A stretch of 64,000 nucleotides of DNA from an uncultured Bradyrhizobium sp. Lineage in GTDB: Bacteria > Pseudomonadota > Alphaproteobacteria > Rhizobiales > Xanthobacteraceae. This document shows positions 50,576 to 60,398 of this stretch, one piece after another. The position numbers and the translations under genes were made by a program. The DNA lies in the NCBI RefSeq assembly GCF_936928535.1, contig NZ_CAKZHY010000121.1, forward strand, positions 1-64,000, in the 5' to 3' direction. The first letter of the stretch is position 1, and each line of letters opens with the position of its first letter. A model generated the notes under the pieces. It saw only the letters and a list, made by a program, of their open reading frames with translations, was not told where the DNA came from and did not search any database.

Positions 50576-51538
50576 TCAGGCCAGCTTGCGCGGCAGCTCG
50601 CTGCCCTTGGTCCAGGCGTCAATCGCCTCGACCATCTGGCCGTAATGGATGCGCAAGCCGTCCTCGGTGGCGTAGCCGAGATGCGGCGTCAGCACGAGAT
50701 TGTCGAGCTTGCGGAAGGGATGCTCTGATGGCAGCGGCTCGACCGAGAACACGTCGAGGCCGGCACCCGCGATCTTGCGCTGCTGCAAGGCTTCCAGCAG
50801 CGCCTGTTCGTCCACGATCGGCCCGCGCGCCGTGTTGACGAGGAACGCGGTCGGCTTCATCCGCGCCAGATCGGCGCGGCTGACGAGACCGCGCGAGCGA
50901 TCGCTCAGCACCACATGGATGGTGACGATGTCGGCCTTGGCGAACAGCTCCTCCTTGGTGGCGTAGCCGACACCGGCGGCCGCGCACTTCTCCGGGGTGA
51001 GGTTCGGGCTCCAGGCGATCACGTTCATGCCGAACGCCTTGGCGATGCGCGCCATCTTGGTGCCGAGCTTGCCGAGCCCGACGACGCCGAGCGTAAGGCC
51101 CTCGATCTCGACGCCGGCGAAGGTCTGCCAGGGCGCACCAGCATGCATGCGTGCATTCTCGCGGCCGATGCCACGGGTCAGCTCGAGGATCAGGCCCATA
51201 GCCAGCGGCGCGGTCGGATCACGCGAATATTGCGTGCCGCCGATCGCGACACCGCGTCCCTTCGCGGCCTCCATGTCGATCGATGCGTTACGCATGCCTG
51301 ACGTAAGCAGCAGCTTCAGCTTGGGCAGCTTGTCGAACAGGCCTTTCGGGAACGCGGTGCGCTCACGCATCGCGCAGATGATCTCGAAATCGGCGAGCGC
51401 GCTGGCTGCGGCCTGCTCCGAGGCAAAGGGATGGCTGAACACGGTGGTGTCGATCCGATCGGAGAGTTTCGACCAGTCGGCGACGTCGAGGGCGAGGTTG
51501 AAATAGTCGTCGAGAATTGCACAGCGCAGCCGCGTCAT
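50576..51538 (-). CDS. D-2-hydroxyacid dehydrogenase (phosphoglycerate dehydrogenase-like)
   Basis: A 320-aa NAD-dependent reductase. The Rossmann motif GLGKLGTKMA is near residue 150, and catalytic Arg (NTARGPIVDE), Glu (DVFSVEPLP) and His (LTPHLGY) are all in order. The ATG at 51538 (MTRLRCAILDDY) lies nine bases from GGA; ATG 51544 and 51631 are alternatives. Too short for SerA with an ACT domain. The substrate is unknown. It is the second such enzyme in the window (see 35493). Confidence 0.88.
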   Translation of the reverse strand: MTRLRCAILDDYFNLALDVADWSKLSDRIDTTVFSHPFASEQAAASALADFEIICAMRERTAFPKGLFDKLPKLKLLLTSGMRNASIDMEAAKGRGVAIGGTQYSRDPTAPLAMGLILELTRGIGRENARMHAGAPWQTFAGVEIEGLTLGVVGLGKLGTKMARIAKAFGMNVIAWSPNLTPEKCAAAGVGYATKEELFAKADIVTIHVVLSDRSRGLVSRADLARMKPTAFLVNTARGPIVDEQALLEALQQRKIAGAGLDVFSVEPLPSEHPFRKLDNLVLTPHLGYATEDGLRIHYGQMVEAIDAWTKGSELPRKLA

Positions 51539-51670
51539 CTGCATCGATCCATGGCGAGAGTTGATAGCGCCGGCGGGGGGCGCCATTGTCGGAACCGGGC
51601 CATGGTTGCGCGCAATCAGCCTCGCGCGCAAGCAGTCTGGGTCTTCAAAAATCCGACAGGGACGGGCGGT

Positions 51671-51880
51671 TCAGCGGGGCTTCAACCGGATCGGCGCATC
51701 CATGCCGTGCTTGGCGCGCCAGGCGGGACCGGGGCCCCGCATGTAATGCAGTTCGGGCCGGTAGGGGTTGAAGGCGGTGGCGAAGAAGCGCTTCCAGAAA
51801 CCCTTGATCTCCAGGACGAGCGCGTTGGCGCGACCGGCTGCTGCCGGAACGGGAAGGGAATGGGTCTCGATCAGAGCCAT
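51671..51880 (-). CDS. small hypothetical protein
   Basis: A 69-aa basic protein, MALIETHSLPVPAAAG at the start, with an aromatic centre (GFWKRFFATAFNPYRPELHYM). GAGG lies six bases before the ATG, which supports translation. An 87-aa frame on the same strand overlaps it and looks like a shadow. No family is recognised. The 234 bp up to ettA show no further gene. Confidence 0.55.
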   Translation of the reverse strand: MALIETHSLPVPAAAGRANALVLEIKGFWKRFFATAFNPYRPELHYMRGPGPAWRAKHGMDAPIRLKPR

Positions 51881-52114
51881 GATGGGCCTCGCTGTGCTCC
51901 CCGATCATTCTGAGCAGGGGGCGCTGTTGCCGCGCGAAACCGAGCTTTGGCCTGATTGATTAAAAGATGGTTTCAATTGTCCGGATCGAGCTCCGGATGG
52001 TGTCCGACCAGTATTCATCCGTGGTGAACGGAGGGAAAACATTGCCCTTTGGGGGCGGGATCGCTACATCGGCGGCTAAGCAAATCCCCTCAAATTGAAG
52101 GTTTCACGGGACCC

Positions 52115-53764
<1,650 letters not shown>

Positions 53765-53771
53765 TGGCGGC

Positions 53772-54998
53772 ATGATGCGGCGGGCGCTCATCGCTTCGGT
53801 GATCGTGATCACTTGCGGTTGGTCGTCCGCCCACGCCGCCGATGCTGCATTCACGCAGTTCATCGGCTCGCTCTGGCCGGAGGCGCAAGAGGCTGGCGTC
53901 TCGCGTGCGACGTTCGATGAACAGACGCGCGGGCTCGAGCCTGACTACAAGCTGCCCGACCTGATTCTCCCCGGGCGTCCCGCGACCGGCGCGCCCTCGC
54001 AGGCCGAATTCGTGCAGGTGCCGGCGGACTATGTCAGGGAAGCCTCGATTGCCAACCTCGCGGGCGAGGGGCAGCGGCTGCTGCAAAAATACAATGCCGC
54101 GTTGACGAAGATCGAGAAGAGCTCTGGCGTGCCTGCAACGGTCATGCTGGCGATCTGGGGCCGCGAGACCGATTACGGCCGCTATAAACTGCCATACGAT
54201 CTCGTCCGCGTGCTGGCGACGCAGGCCTATGTCGGCCGGCGCAAGGACACCTATCGCAACGAGTTTATCCTCGCGCTGAAGATCCTTGGCGAAGGCGTGG
54301 TGAGCCGCAAGGACATGACATCGTCATGGGCGGGCGCCACGGGGCTGACGCAGTTCCTGCCGTCCGAATATTACAAGCACGGCGTCGATTTCGATGGCGA
54401 TGGCCGGGTCGACATCTGGCACTCGGTGCCGGATGCGCTGGCCTCGGCCGCGCAGCAGCTCGTCAACAAGGGTTGGCAGAGCGGCGTACGCTGGGCCTAC
54501 GAGGTGCAGGCACCGGCGAAAGTCGATTGCACTGTTGGTGTGCCTGAAGTGACCAAGCCGATCGGCCAGTGGTTGCGCGAAGGCTTTGTGCCGGTGCGCG
54601 GGCAGAAGCTGAGTGCCGCAGAGCAGGCCCAGCCGGCCTCGCTGCTCCAGCCGGAAGGCGTCTATGGTCCTGCATTCCTGACCACGAAGAATTACTTCGT
54701 CATCAAGGAATACAATTTCTCCGACCTCTACGTGCTGTTCGTCGGTCATCTCAGCGATCGCATGACGAGCCCGTTGCCGTTTGCGACGCCATGGTCGGCG
54801 TCGAAGCAGCTGCGTACGAAGGACGTGGAGGCAATGCAGCGCGGGCTCACGCGCGTTGGATTGTACAAGGACAAGATCGACGGCAAGGCCGGCATGCAGA
54901 CGCGCGCCGCGCTCGGCGCTTATCAGAAATCGGCGGGGCTCAAGGTCGATTGCTGGCCGAGCGAAGAGGTGCTGCGCTCGATCCAGGCCGCGCGCTAA
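53772..54998 (+). CDS. lytic murein transglycosylase, MltB type
   Basis: A 408-aa exported enzyme that cleaves the glycan backbone of peptidoglycan with anhydro ring formation. A signal peptide covers residues 1-23 (ends AHAAD). The SLT2 catalytic domain spans about 25-320, with the catalytic Glu132 in LAIWGRETDYG. A peptidoglycan-binding PGB1 domain is at about 345-405 (VEAMQRGLTRVGLYKDKIDG). There is no lipobox cysteine, so it is soluble in the periplasm. Seven nt after ettA; co-transcription is possible. Confidence 0.93.
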   Translation: MMRRALIASVIVITCGWSSAHAADAAFTQFIGSLWPEAQEAGVSRATFDEQTRGLEPDYKLPDLILPGRPATGAPSQAEFVQVPADYVREASIANLAGEGQRLLQKYNAALTKIEKSSGVPATVMLAIWGRETDYGRYKLPYDLVRVLATQAYVGRRKDTYRNEFILALKILGEGVVSRKDMTSSWAGATGLTQFLPSEYYKHGVDFDGDGRVDIWHSVPDALASAAQQLVNKGWQSGVRWAYEVQAPAKVDCTVGVPEVTKPIGQWLREGFVPVRGQKLSAAEQAQPASLLQPEGVYGPAFLTTKNYFVIKEYNFSDLYVLFVGHLSDRMTSPLPFATPWSASKQLRTKDVEAMQRGLTRVGLYKDKIDGKAGMQTRAALGAYQKSAGLKVDCWPSEEVLRSIQAAR

Positions 54999-55045
54999 AG
55001 CATGATCCGGTAAAGTGCGAAGCGGTTTTCCGGAAAGATCATGCT
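54999..55045. repeat. small inverted repeat, family 6a
   Basis: AGCATGATC (54999-55007) and GATCATGCT (55037-55045) form a 9-bp stem around GTAAAGTGCGAAGCGGTTTT-type sequence. This sequence type is a familiar short palindrome of Rhizobiales genomes. Confidence 0.8.
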
Positions 55046-55055
55046 CTAACAAGGA

Positions 55056-55100
55056 GCTAAAGCGCGATGACGATTCAATCCGATCTCATCGCGCTTTAGC
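55056..55100. repeat. small inverted repeat, family 6b
   Basis: A perfect 15-bp inverted repeat GCTAAAGCGCGATGA (55056-55070) and TCATCGCGCTTTAGC (55086-55100) with a 15-base loop, standing next to family 6a. Confidence 0.88.
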
Positions 55101-55113
55101 TGGATTTCAAACG

Positions 55114-55142
55114 AAAAAAAACCGGCCGATGGTCTCGGCCGG
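55114..55142 (-). terminator. rho-independent terminator of the 55182 gene
   Basis: On the minus strand CCGGCCGA, loop GACCA, TCGGCCGG, then eight T residues (the A run at 55114-55121). It lies 39 bp past the stop of the small exported protein gene. Confidence 0.93.
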
Positions 55143-55181
55143 GCTTCGATCGTAGCGCTTGGTCGGCGCCGTGCGATCAGA

Positions 55182-55466
55182 TCAGTAGCAAACGCGAACC
55201 GGGCGAACGACCCAGCCGTAGCCGTCCCAATAGCGCTGACGCTGCCAGTAGCAGGGCGGCGGGGGCGGGCCGGGCTCGGCGACGTAAACCGGACCACCAT
55301 AGGCCGGACGGCTTGAGGCGATGGCGCCGCCGATGATCGCGCCGCCGAGCAGGCCGGCAGCAATGCCGACGCCGACACCGTCATGGGCCTGGGCGGACGG
55401 CGTGGCAGTCACCAGCGAACCGGCAACCGTCGCGACCGTGAGGGCGGCAACAATAGTCTTCTTCAT
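55182..55466 (-). CDS. small exported protein with glycine-zipper helix and YWDGYGW motif
   Basis: A 94-aa protein with a signal peptide (MKKTIVAALTVATVAGSLV..., cleavage near AQA-HD, residue 28), a Gly/Ala helix GVGVGIAAGLLGGAIIGGA (about 31-49) that looks like a glycine zipper, a Pro-rich linker and a C-terminal segment RYWDGYGWVVRPVRVCY with a terminal cysteine. CAGGAGAG precedes the ATG. It resembles the protein at 55706 in all four parts. Likely an envelope protein. Function unknown. Confidence 0.8.
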   Translation of the reverse strand: MKKTIVAALTVATVAGSLVTATPSAQAHDGVGVGIAAGLLGGAIIGGAIASSRPAYGGPVYVAEPGPPPPPCYWQRQRYWDGYGWVVRPVRVCY

Positions 55467-55705
55467 GCTTCTGGCTCTCCTGGGAGAAGGACGTCCCTTG
55501 TTAGGAGCGTCCGGGGTTCAAAGGTTCACGCACACTGTGAGGGAATTGGCCTTGCCGCTAGGAAGCGCGCAAATGGTCAATCCACGGTAAACGCACAGGG
55601 AGCTGTGACGAGAAAAAGCGGTCTTTTTCAGGCCTTGAGATGAACGGCGCATCCGTAGTGAACCGGCCCGACGGAAGCGGCTCGAACGATCCGGCTTAAT
55701 GCGCC

Positions 55706-56032
55706 TCAGCCACAGACTCGGACGCGACGGACGCGCCAGGCGTAGCCGTCCCAGAAGCGCTGCTTCTGCCAGACGCAGCCACCGCCGTAATAGTCGTCGG
55801 CGACGTAGCCGGGACCGGGTGCGTAATAGCGGGGCGGATAGTAGCCGGGGCCGTAGCCGTAACCGGGGCCTGGTCCGTAATAATACGGAGATGCCAGGGC
55901 GCCGCCGACGATGGCGCCACCAATGATGCCGGCGGCGACACCCGCCGCGACACCTCGCTGCGCATGAGCCGGCGTTCCTGCGGTCAGGACCAAGGTGGTA
56001 GCAGCAGCCATTGCCATAAGCGTCTTCATCAT
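55706..56032 (-). CDS. small exported protein, paralogue of 55182
   Basis: A 108-aa protein with the same plan as the gene at 55182: signal peptide (cleavage near AHAQ), glycine-zipper helix GVAAGVAAGIIGGAIVGGA, a longer Tyr/Gly/Pro-rich middle, and the ending RFWDGYAWRVRRVRVCG. Here an additional cysteine lies before the motif (GGGCVWQ). ATG 56032 is preceded by AAAGG. The two genes are likely a tandem duplication on the same strand, 239 bp apart. Confidence 0.78.
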   Translation of the reverse strand: MMKTLMAMAAATTLVLTAGTPAHAQRGVAAGVAAGIIGGAIVGGALASPYYYGPGPGYGYGPGYYPPRYYAPGPGYVADDYYGGGCVWQKQRFWDGYAWRVRRVRVCG

Positions 56033-56167
56033 CGGCTCGACCTTTCACGGGAACGCATAACTCTCAGGGCCAAAGTTCCATATTTCGCTTGAATGATCAA
56101 TGAACGGCGCGTTGGCCGGCTGCGACCAATTGGTTGATGCGGAGGCTTTGAAGCACAGGAGACCACG

Positions 56168-56476
56168 ATGAACGCCCTGACGAATGCCCTGATCGCCCTC
56201 GGCGGCGTCGGCGTGGTTGGCTATGCCCTGATGACCCATCTGCAGAACCGCACCCAGCGGCCGCGCGCCAGGGCGGGCGGCGATGGCGGCGGCAGCGACG
56301 GCTATTCGGATACGAGCAATGACGGCTTCTCGCTGGGAAGCTGGTTCTCCAGCGACAGTTCCGGAAGCTCGACCGACAGCGGCAGTTGCTCCGCCAGTGA
56401 TAGTGGCAGCAGCAGCGGCGGAGATTGCGGCGGTGGTGGCGGCGGCGATGGTGGCGGCGGCGGGAGCAGTGATTAA
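56168..56476 (+). CDS. small Gly/Ser-rich protein with one membrane helix
   Basis: A 102-aa protein. A hydrophobic stretch near the N-terminus (TNALIALGGVGVVGYALM, about residues 5-22) is followed by a basic segment and then a low-complexity Ser/Gly/Asp tail (from about 36) with a few cysteines (GSCSASD, GGDCGGGG). I recognise no family. The Ser/Gly tail may be unstructured outside the membrane. Start ATG 56168, with AGGAG seven bases upstream. Confidence 0.6.
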   Translation: MNALTNALIALGGVGVVGYALMTHLQNRTQRPRARAGGDGGGSDGYSDTSNDGFSLGSWFSSDSSGSSTDSGSCSASDSGSSSGGDCGGGGGGDGGGGGSSD

Positions 56477-56516
56477 GCCCGGTCCGGCATCATCTTGATC
56501 CAGCGCAACTCCCTAT

Positions 56517-56533
56517 TTTAGAGCCGTTCTAGG
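56517..56533 (+). promoter_or_regulatory. degenerate Irr-type (ICE) motif before bfd
   Basis: TTTAGAGCCGTTCTAGG matches the bfr box TTTAGAA-GCG-TTCTAAA at most positions, with three changes in the arms. It overlaps a perfect 7-bp inverted repeat TAGAGCC (56519-56525) / GGCTCTA (56532-56538). Iron-responsive control of bfd is plausible. Confidence 0.5.
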
Positions 56534-56642
56534 CTCTATCCGGGCCAGTTTGGAATAGCTTGAAATACCGCTTTTTCCTTTTGCATCCGGCCGGCGCGTT
56601 AAATATCGATGATGGTGCATCACCGAAGGGCCTACCGCTTCC

Positions 56643-56915
56643 ATGATCGTTTGTTCCTGTAACGTGCTGAGCGATGACGACATCCGCGCCGCCGTCGCCG
56701 AGTCCGACGATGCTGTGCGTCATGCCAAGCAGGTCTATGGATGCCTCGGCTGTAGCGCCGAATGCGGTCGCTGTGCCCGAACGATCAAGACGATCATCGA
56801 CGAAGCGCTCGGCCCATGTGCGCAGTCGTGCTGCGCCGGTTGCCCGCACAGCCACACAGTGGCGGCGAATGACGAAATCGCCGAACCCGCCCAGTTCGCC
56901 CTCGCGGCCTGCTGA
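56643..56915 (+). CDS. bfd: bacterioferritin-associated ferredoxin
   Basis: A 90-aa [2Fe-2S] protein that reduces bacterioferritin to mobilise iron. The N-terminal CSC (Cys4, Cys6) and a CX2C pair (Cys41, Cys44 in ECGRC) supply the cluster ligands as in Escherichia coli Bfd. It is longer than usual and has extra cysteines: Cys34 and Cys37 (GCLGC) and a C-terminal cluster GPCAQSCCAGCPH after about residue 57. A degenerate ICE motif lies upstream, and bfr follows 132 bp later. Confidence 0.9.
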   Translation: MIVCSCNVLSDDDIRAAVAESDDAVRHAKQVYGCLGCSAECGRCARTIKTIIDEALGPCAQSCCAGCPHSHTVAANDEIAEPAQFALAAC

Positions 56916-56988
56916 AACCTTACCGCATCCCATCCGAGCTTTTCCCCGGCCGCGTCCCGGTCGCCGGTTGCTCTCATGTTTGATCTCA

Positions 56989-57005
56989 TTTAGAAGCGTT
57001 CTAAA
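56989..57005 (+). promoter_or_regulatory. Irr-type iron-control element before bfr
   Basis: A perfect palindrome TTTAGAA (56989-56995), GCG, TTCTAAA (56999-57005), 42 bp before the bfr start. It matches the ICE motif bound by Irr in rhizobia as I remember it. It suggests repression of bfr under low iron. Confidence 0.85.
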
Positions 57006-57047
57006 ATCGGTTGGGGCTGATTTGGACTGCAAGAGCTGGAGTGAACC

Positions 57048-57536
57048 ATGCAGGGCGACGCAAGAGTCATCGACTATCTCAACAAGGCACTGCGTCACGA
57101 GCTGACTGCGATCAACCAGTACTGGCTGCACTATCGCTTTCTCGACAATTGGGGCCTGCTGGATATGGCGAAGGTCTGGCGTAAGGAGTCCATCGAGGAG
57201 ATGGAGCACGCTGACAAGCTCACCGCGCGCATCCTGTTCTTCGACGGCTTCCCGAACATGCAGGTGCTGGATCCCCTGCGTATCGGCCAGAACGTCAAGG
57301 AGATCATCGAGTGCGATCTCGCCGCCGAGATGAGCGCGCGCGCACTCTACCAGGAAGCGGCGACCTACTGCCACAGCGTCAAGGACTACGTCACCCGTGA
57401 CCTGTTCGAGAAGCTGATGAGCGACGAAGAGCACCACATCGACTTCCTCGAGACCCAACTCGATTTGATCGGCCGCATCGGCCTCGAGCTCTACACCCAG
57501 AAGCACGTCGGCGGGCTCGAGGGCGAGGGGCACTAG
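57048..57536 (+). CDS. bfr: bacterioferritin
   Basis: A 162-aa haem-containing ferritin that stores iron in a 24-subunit shell. The ferroxidase centre residues Glu18, Glu51, His54, Glu94, Glu127 and His130 are all present, and Met52 is the haem ligand between subunit pairs. Full length. It is preceded by an Irr-type palindrome and by bfd, which makes the pair a complete iron storage and release unit. Confidence 0.97.
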   Translation: MQGDARVIDYLNKALRHELTAINQYWLHYRFLDNWGLLDMAKVWRKESIEEMEHADKLTARILFFDGFPNMQVLDPLRIGQNVKEIIECDLAAEMSARALYQEAATYCHSVKDYVTRDLFEKLMSDEEHHIDFLETQLDLIGRIGLELYTQKHVGGLEGEGH

Positions 57537-57562
57537 CGACTAACGCTGCCACATGCACCGCT

Positions 57563-57585
57563 GTCGTCCTGGCGCAGGCCGGGAC
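57563..57585. repeat. single arm of the family 4 repeat
   Basis: GTCGTCCTGGCGCAGGCCGGGAC resembles the 28-bp arm at 9371, with two changes, but no second arm is present nearby. A solo or decayed copy. Confidence 0.7.
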
Positions 57586-57613
57586 GATACTTTGATTGTC
57601 GCGCCAGCTGACC

Positions 57614-58216
57614 TCACAACTGCGTCTTGTAACGCTCTTCCACGATCTCCTGGCTTTCCGGCTCGCCGAGGCCGGTCTGGTCGTGGATCACCTGGGCGAC
57701 ACTCGGCATCACCGAGCGCTCGACCTTTTCCGGCGACCACAGCTTGGAGCGCATCAGCGCCTTGCCACAGTGGAAGTAGACTTCGCTGACGGCGACGTTA
57801 AGCACCGCGCGTGGCGGCTTGCCGAACTCCACCATCGAGGCGAGCAGATCCGGATCGATCGAAAGTGTGCCGCGCCCGCCGACGCGCAGCGTCTCGTCGA
57901 TCCCGGGCACGAAGAACAGCAGATGCACGAACCCCGAGCCCTCGACGACATTGCGAAAACTGTCGATGCGGTTGTTGCCGGCACGGTCGGGCATGAGCAA
58001 TTGGTTGGGGCCGGCAACGCGGGCAAAGCCGACGCTGCCACCGCGCGGTGAGGCATCGACGCTGCCATCGAGACCCGATGTCGCGAGCACGCAGAACGGC
58101 GACATCTCGATGAACTTCTTCGCGTGCGCATCGATGGCGGGACGCGCTTTCGCGATCACGCGCGGGGTTGGCTTCGCATAGATGGTGGCGAGGTCTTCGG
58201 CGCAAAGGTCGGTCAC
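57614..58216 (-). CDS. PPOX-type flavoprotein (pyridoxamine 5'-phosphate oxidase fold)
   Basis: A 200-aa FMN-binding split-barrel protein of the MSMEG_1061-like family, with the conserved N-terminal segment FIEMSPFCVLATSGLDGSVDASPRGG (shown in two parts) and DRAGNNRIDSFRNVVEG. It probably catalyses a flavin-dependent reduction rather than vitamin B6 synthesis. I chose GTG 58216 because GGGAG lies six bases upstream. An ATG frame from 58273 would overlap the DoxX gene. It follows the DoxX gene by 31 nt, so they are probably one operon. Confidence 0.85.
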   Translation of the reverse strand: MTDLCAEDLATIYAKPTPRVIAKARPAIDAHAKKFIEMSPFCVLATSGLDGSVDASPRGGSVGFARVAGPNQLLMPDRAGNNRIDSFRNVVEGSGFVHLLFFVPGIDETLRVGGRGTLSIDPDLLASMVEFGKPPRAVLNVAVSEVYFHCGKALMRSKLWSPEKVERSVMPSVAQVIHDQTGLGEPESQEIVEERYKTQL

Positions 58217-58247
58217 GAAGGTCTCCCTGATTGAAGCTTCGAGGATA

Positions 58248-58697
58248 TCACTCTCCGGCCTTGCCGCTATCACCTTTGTGAGGCCGCCACGGCCAATCGA
58301 TCACCCCGGCAGCGTACAGTGCCCACCAGATCAGGACCGGCTGAAGTGCCAGCCGTGGCCCGTGATAGAGCCAGCTGTTGGGAATGGGCGGAAGGTCGAT
58401 GCCTTCGATGGCATGCTTGATGTTCGCAGGCCAGACGCAGAGCGCATAGAGCGCGAGTGCGACGCCCGCCCACCAGCGCAACGGTCTCGTCACCAGCGCG
58501 ATGGCACCTGCGATTTCACAGATGCCGGTGACCAGAATGATTTGCGTCGCAAACGGAACCCAGGACGGCGTGATCGCGAGAAGTTTGTCCGGGATCCGCA
58601 GATGCGCGGTGCCGGCCGCAAGATAGAACGCCGCGAGCACAAAGCGCATCACGGCGCGTGATCTGTCGTCTGCAGAAGCCATCAGTTGAACTATCAT
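58248..58697 (-). CDS. DoxX-like membrane protein
   Basis: A 149-aa protein with four hydrophobic segments (for example VMRFVLAAFYLAAGTAHL, QIILVTGICEIAGAIALV and WWAGVALALYALCVWPANI) and the GTAHLRIPDKLLAI start of the DoxX/SURF4-like family. It sits in the inner membrane; members take part in thiol redox or quinone-related processes, but no activity is proven for this type. The start could be ATG 58697 or 58682. A longer frame upstream to 58931 is shadow. Same strand as the PPOX gene. Confidence 0.82.
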   Translation of the reverse strand: MIVQLMASADDRSRAVMRFVLAAFYLAAGTAHLRIPDKLLAITPSWVPFATQIILVTGICEIAGAIALVTRPLRWWAGVALALYALCVWPANIKHAIEGIDLPPIPNSWLYHGPRLALQPVLIWWALYAAGVIDWPWRPHKGDSGKAGE

Positions 58698-58723
58698 GCG
58701 GGCAGCGAAGGCGCCACCGCGGG

Positions 58724-59068
58724 CTACACCGCGTCGGCAGGCACGAAGCAGCTGATGATGATGGCACCGCGATGGTGGACGTACCACACCACGGCCTGAC
58801 CGACCGGATTGCCGCGATCCCTGATGATGGCGCGCTCTGGCACCTCCATCCACTGTCCCTCGATCGGCACCCAGTAAGCACCTTTGCGCACGTCGTAGTC
58901 CGTGCGGTGTCCATCGGAGATGTCGCAGCAAGGTACGCCGTTAGGCGCGATCACGCTCTTGAACCAAGCGCGGATGTCGGGCGGAACGCTGTCGTACTGA
59001 CCATTGTCGAACGCGAGCGCGGTGCCCGTCATCGCGGCGAGCCAAACGCACAGCGCAAGCCTGTGCAT
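58724..59068 (-). CDS. small exported protein of unknown function
   Basis: A 114-aa protein with a signal peptide (MHRLALCVWLAAMTGTALAF, residues 1-20). The mature part contains a conserved-looking run GVPCCDISDGHRTDYDV with adjacent cysteines and a WY-rich C-terminal block VVWYVHHRGAIIISCFVP, which together might form a small disulfide-bonded domain. No known family comes to mind. AGGAGG at six bases supports ATG 59068. It lies 26 nt upstream of the DoxX gene on the same strand, so they likely form one transcript. Confidence 0.8.
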   Translation of the reverse strand: MHRLALCVWLAAMTGTALAFDNGQYDSVPPDIRAWFKSVIAPNGVPCCDISDGHRTDYDVRKGAYWVPIEGQWMEVPERAIIRDRGNPVGQAVVWYVHHRGAIIISCFVPADAV

Positions 59069-59149
59069 GCAAATCCTCCTCATCGCGTTTTCGATTCGCA
59101 TCTTTGACGCGATTAAGCCCGAGCCGTCGGCTCATTGCATGCTCAAATA

Positions 59150-59175
59150 ATATGCGGCGCCGAGGCGCCGCATAT
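59150..59175 (-). terminator. hairpin terminator of the 59211 gene
   Basis: A perfect inverted repeat ATATGCGGCGCC / GGCGCCGCATAT with two bases between the arms (a 4-base loop in practice). On the minus strand TATTTG follows, 35 bp past the hydrolase stop. Confidence 0.7.
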
Positions 59176-59210
59176 GATGCGTTGCGATATCGCGGTCGCT
59201 CGGACGATGT

Positions 59211-60272
59211 CTACATCGTGCGCTGCGGTGCGGTTTGCATCAATTGCCTGATCTGCTCGCTGTAGAATTTTGCGTTGCTGGTGGTGCCATGGCCGCGCGT
59301 CTCGGTGCTCGCGGGGATCAGGTACAGCTTGCCGTTCTTGACCCGCTTCATCGCGGCGTCCGTGAGTCCGGTCTCGGGCGGGTTGCGCTCGTCGTCGGCG
59401 GCATTGATCAGCAGCAGCGAGGCCTCGATGGCCTCGAGCTTCTCGGCAGCGTTGTAGTCGTGCGAGGACTCCCACTGATACACGTAGTCGTTCGCGTCAG
59501 CAGTGATCGGCGTCGCCAGCCGCTCGCTGACGATCGCGTCGGCCTTCGACGCGGTCGGCGCCTGCTGCTGGTAGGCGAGCGTGCCACCGATGCTGGCGAT
59601 GCCATAGGCGGTGATCGCGTACTTCATCATCCGTGGTTGGCTGGTATAGTTGCCGCCGTTGTAGTCGGGATCGTTCCTGATGGTGTCGAGCATGATCCGC
59701 CGCAGCATCCAGTTGCGTGACGCCATCTCGGTCGGCTGCGAGGCCATCGGTACCAGCGCATCCATGTCCTTTGGATATTTCTCGCCCCAAAGCCACGTCT
59801 GCATGCCACCCATGGAGTTGCCGATCACGAGCCGAAGGTGCTTGACGCCGAGGCCTTCAGTCACGAGGCGATGCTGCGCCTCGACCATGTCGTCGTAATC
59901 GTATTTCGGAAAGCTCGTCTTCATGCCGTCGGAAGGCTTCGACGATTTGCCGTGGCCGATCGCGTCAGGGAGAATGATGTAATATTTGGATGCATCGAGC
60001 GGCTGCCCGGCGCCGAACAATTCGCCGGCGAAGGCTGGCGTCAGCATGCTCGCGCCCGAGCCGCCGGTGCCGTGCAGCACCAGCACCGGCTGTCCGGTCG
60101 GGTCACCGATCGTGGTGTAGTGCAGCTTCACTTCCGGCATCACCTCGCCGGTGTGGAATTTGAAGCCCTTCGCGATCCAGTCGCCCTGCTTGGGCGCAGG
60201 GTAATCGGCTGCGAACGCCGATGCCGAAATGGACAGCAGAGCGGCCGACAGCGCCGCACAACAAGCTTTCAT
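59211..60272 (-). CDS. exported alpha/beta-hydrolase, MetX-like
   Basis: A 353-aa protein with a signal peptide (residues 1-22, ending AFAAD). The hydrolase fold is that of homoserine O-acetyltransferase: LVLHGTGG oxyanion turn (about 64-71), nucleophile Ser153 in GNSMGGMQ, and an Asp/His pair in the last third (NAADDERNPPE and ETRGHGTT). The export signal makes a biosynthetic MetX role unlikely. It may be an esterase in the periplasm. ATG 60272 is preceded by GGGGAGAGG. Confidence 0.88.
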   Translation of the reverse strand: MKACCAALSAALLSISASAFAADYPAPKQGDWIAKGFKFHTGEVMPEVKLHYTTIGDPTGQPVLVLHGTGGSGASMLTPAFAGELFGAGQPLDASKYYIILPDAIGHGKSSKPSDGMKTSFPKYDYDDMVEAQHRLVTEGLGVKHLRLVIGNSMGGMQTWLWGEKYPKDMDALVPMASQPTEMASRNWMLRRIMLDTIRNDPDYNGGNYTSQPRMMKYAITAYGIASIGGTLAYQQQAPTASKADAIVSERLATPITADANDYVYQWESSHDYNAAEKLEAIEASLLLINAADDERNPPETGLTDAAMKRVKNGKLYLIPASTETRGHGTTSNAKFYSEQIRQLMQTAPQRTM

Positions 60273-60398
60273 GTTCCTCTCCCCAGGGCGGCTCATATCC
60301 GGCGGCCGCGTTGGCGTGGATCTTAGCAGAAGAGGGCGGAACGATGTAGGATTTCGGTTCAGCCGATCGTCTATGAGGAAACCACCGGGAGAAGCTGC

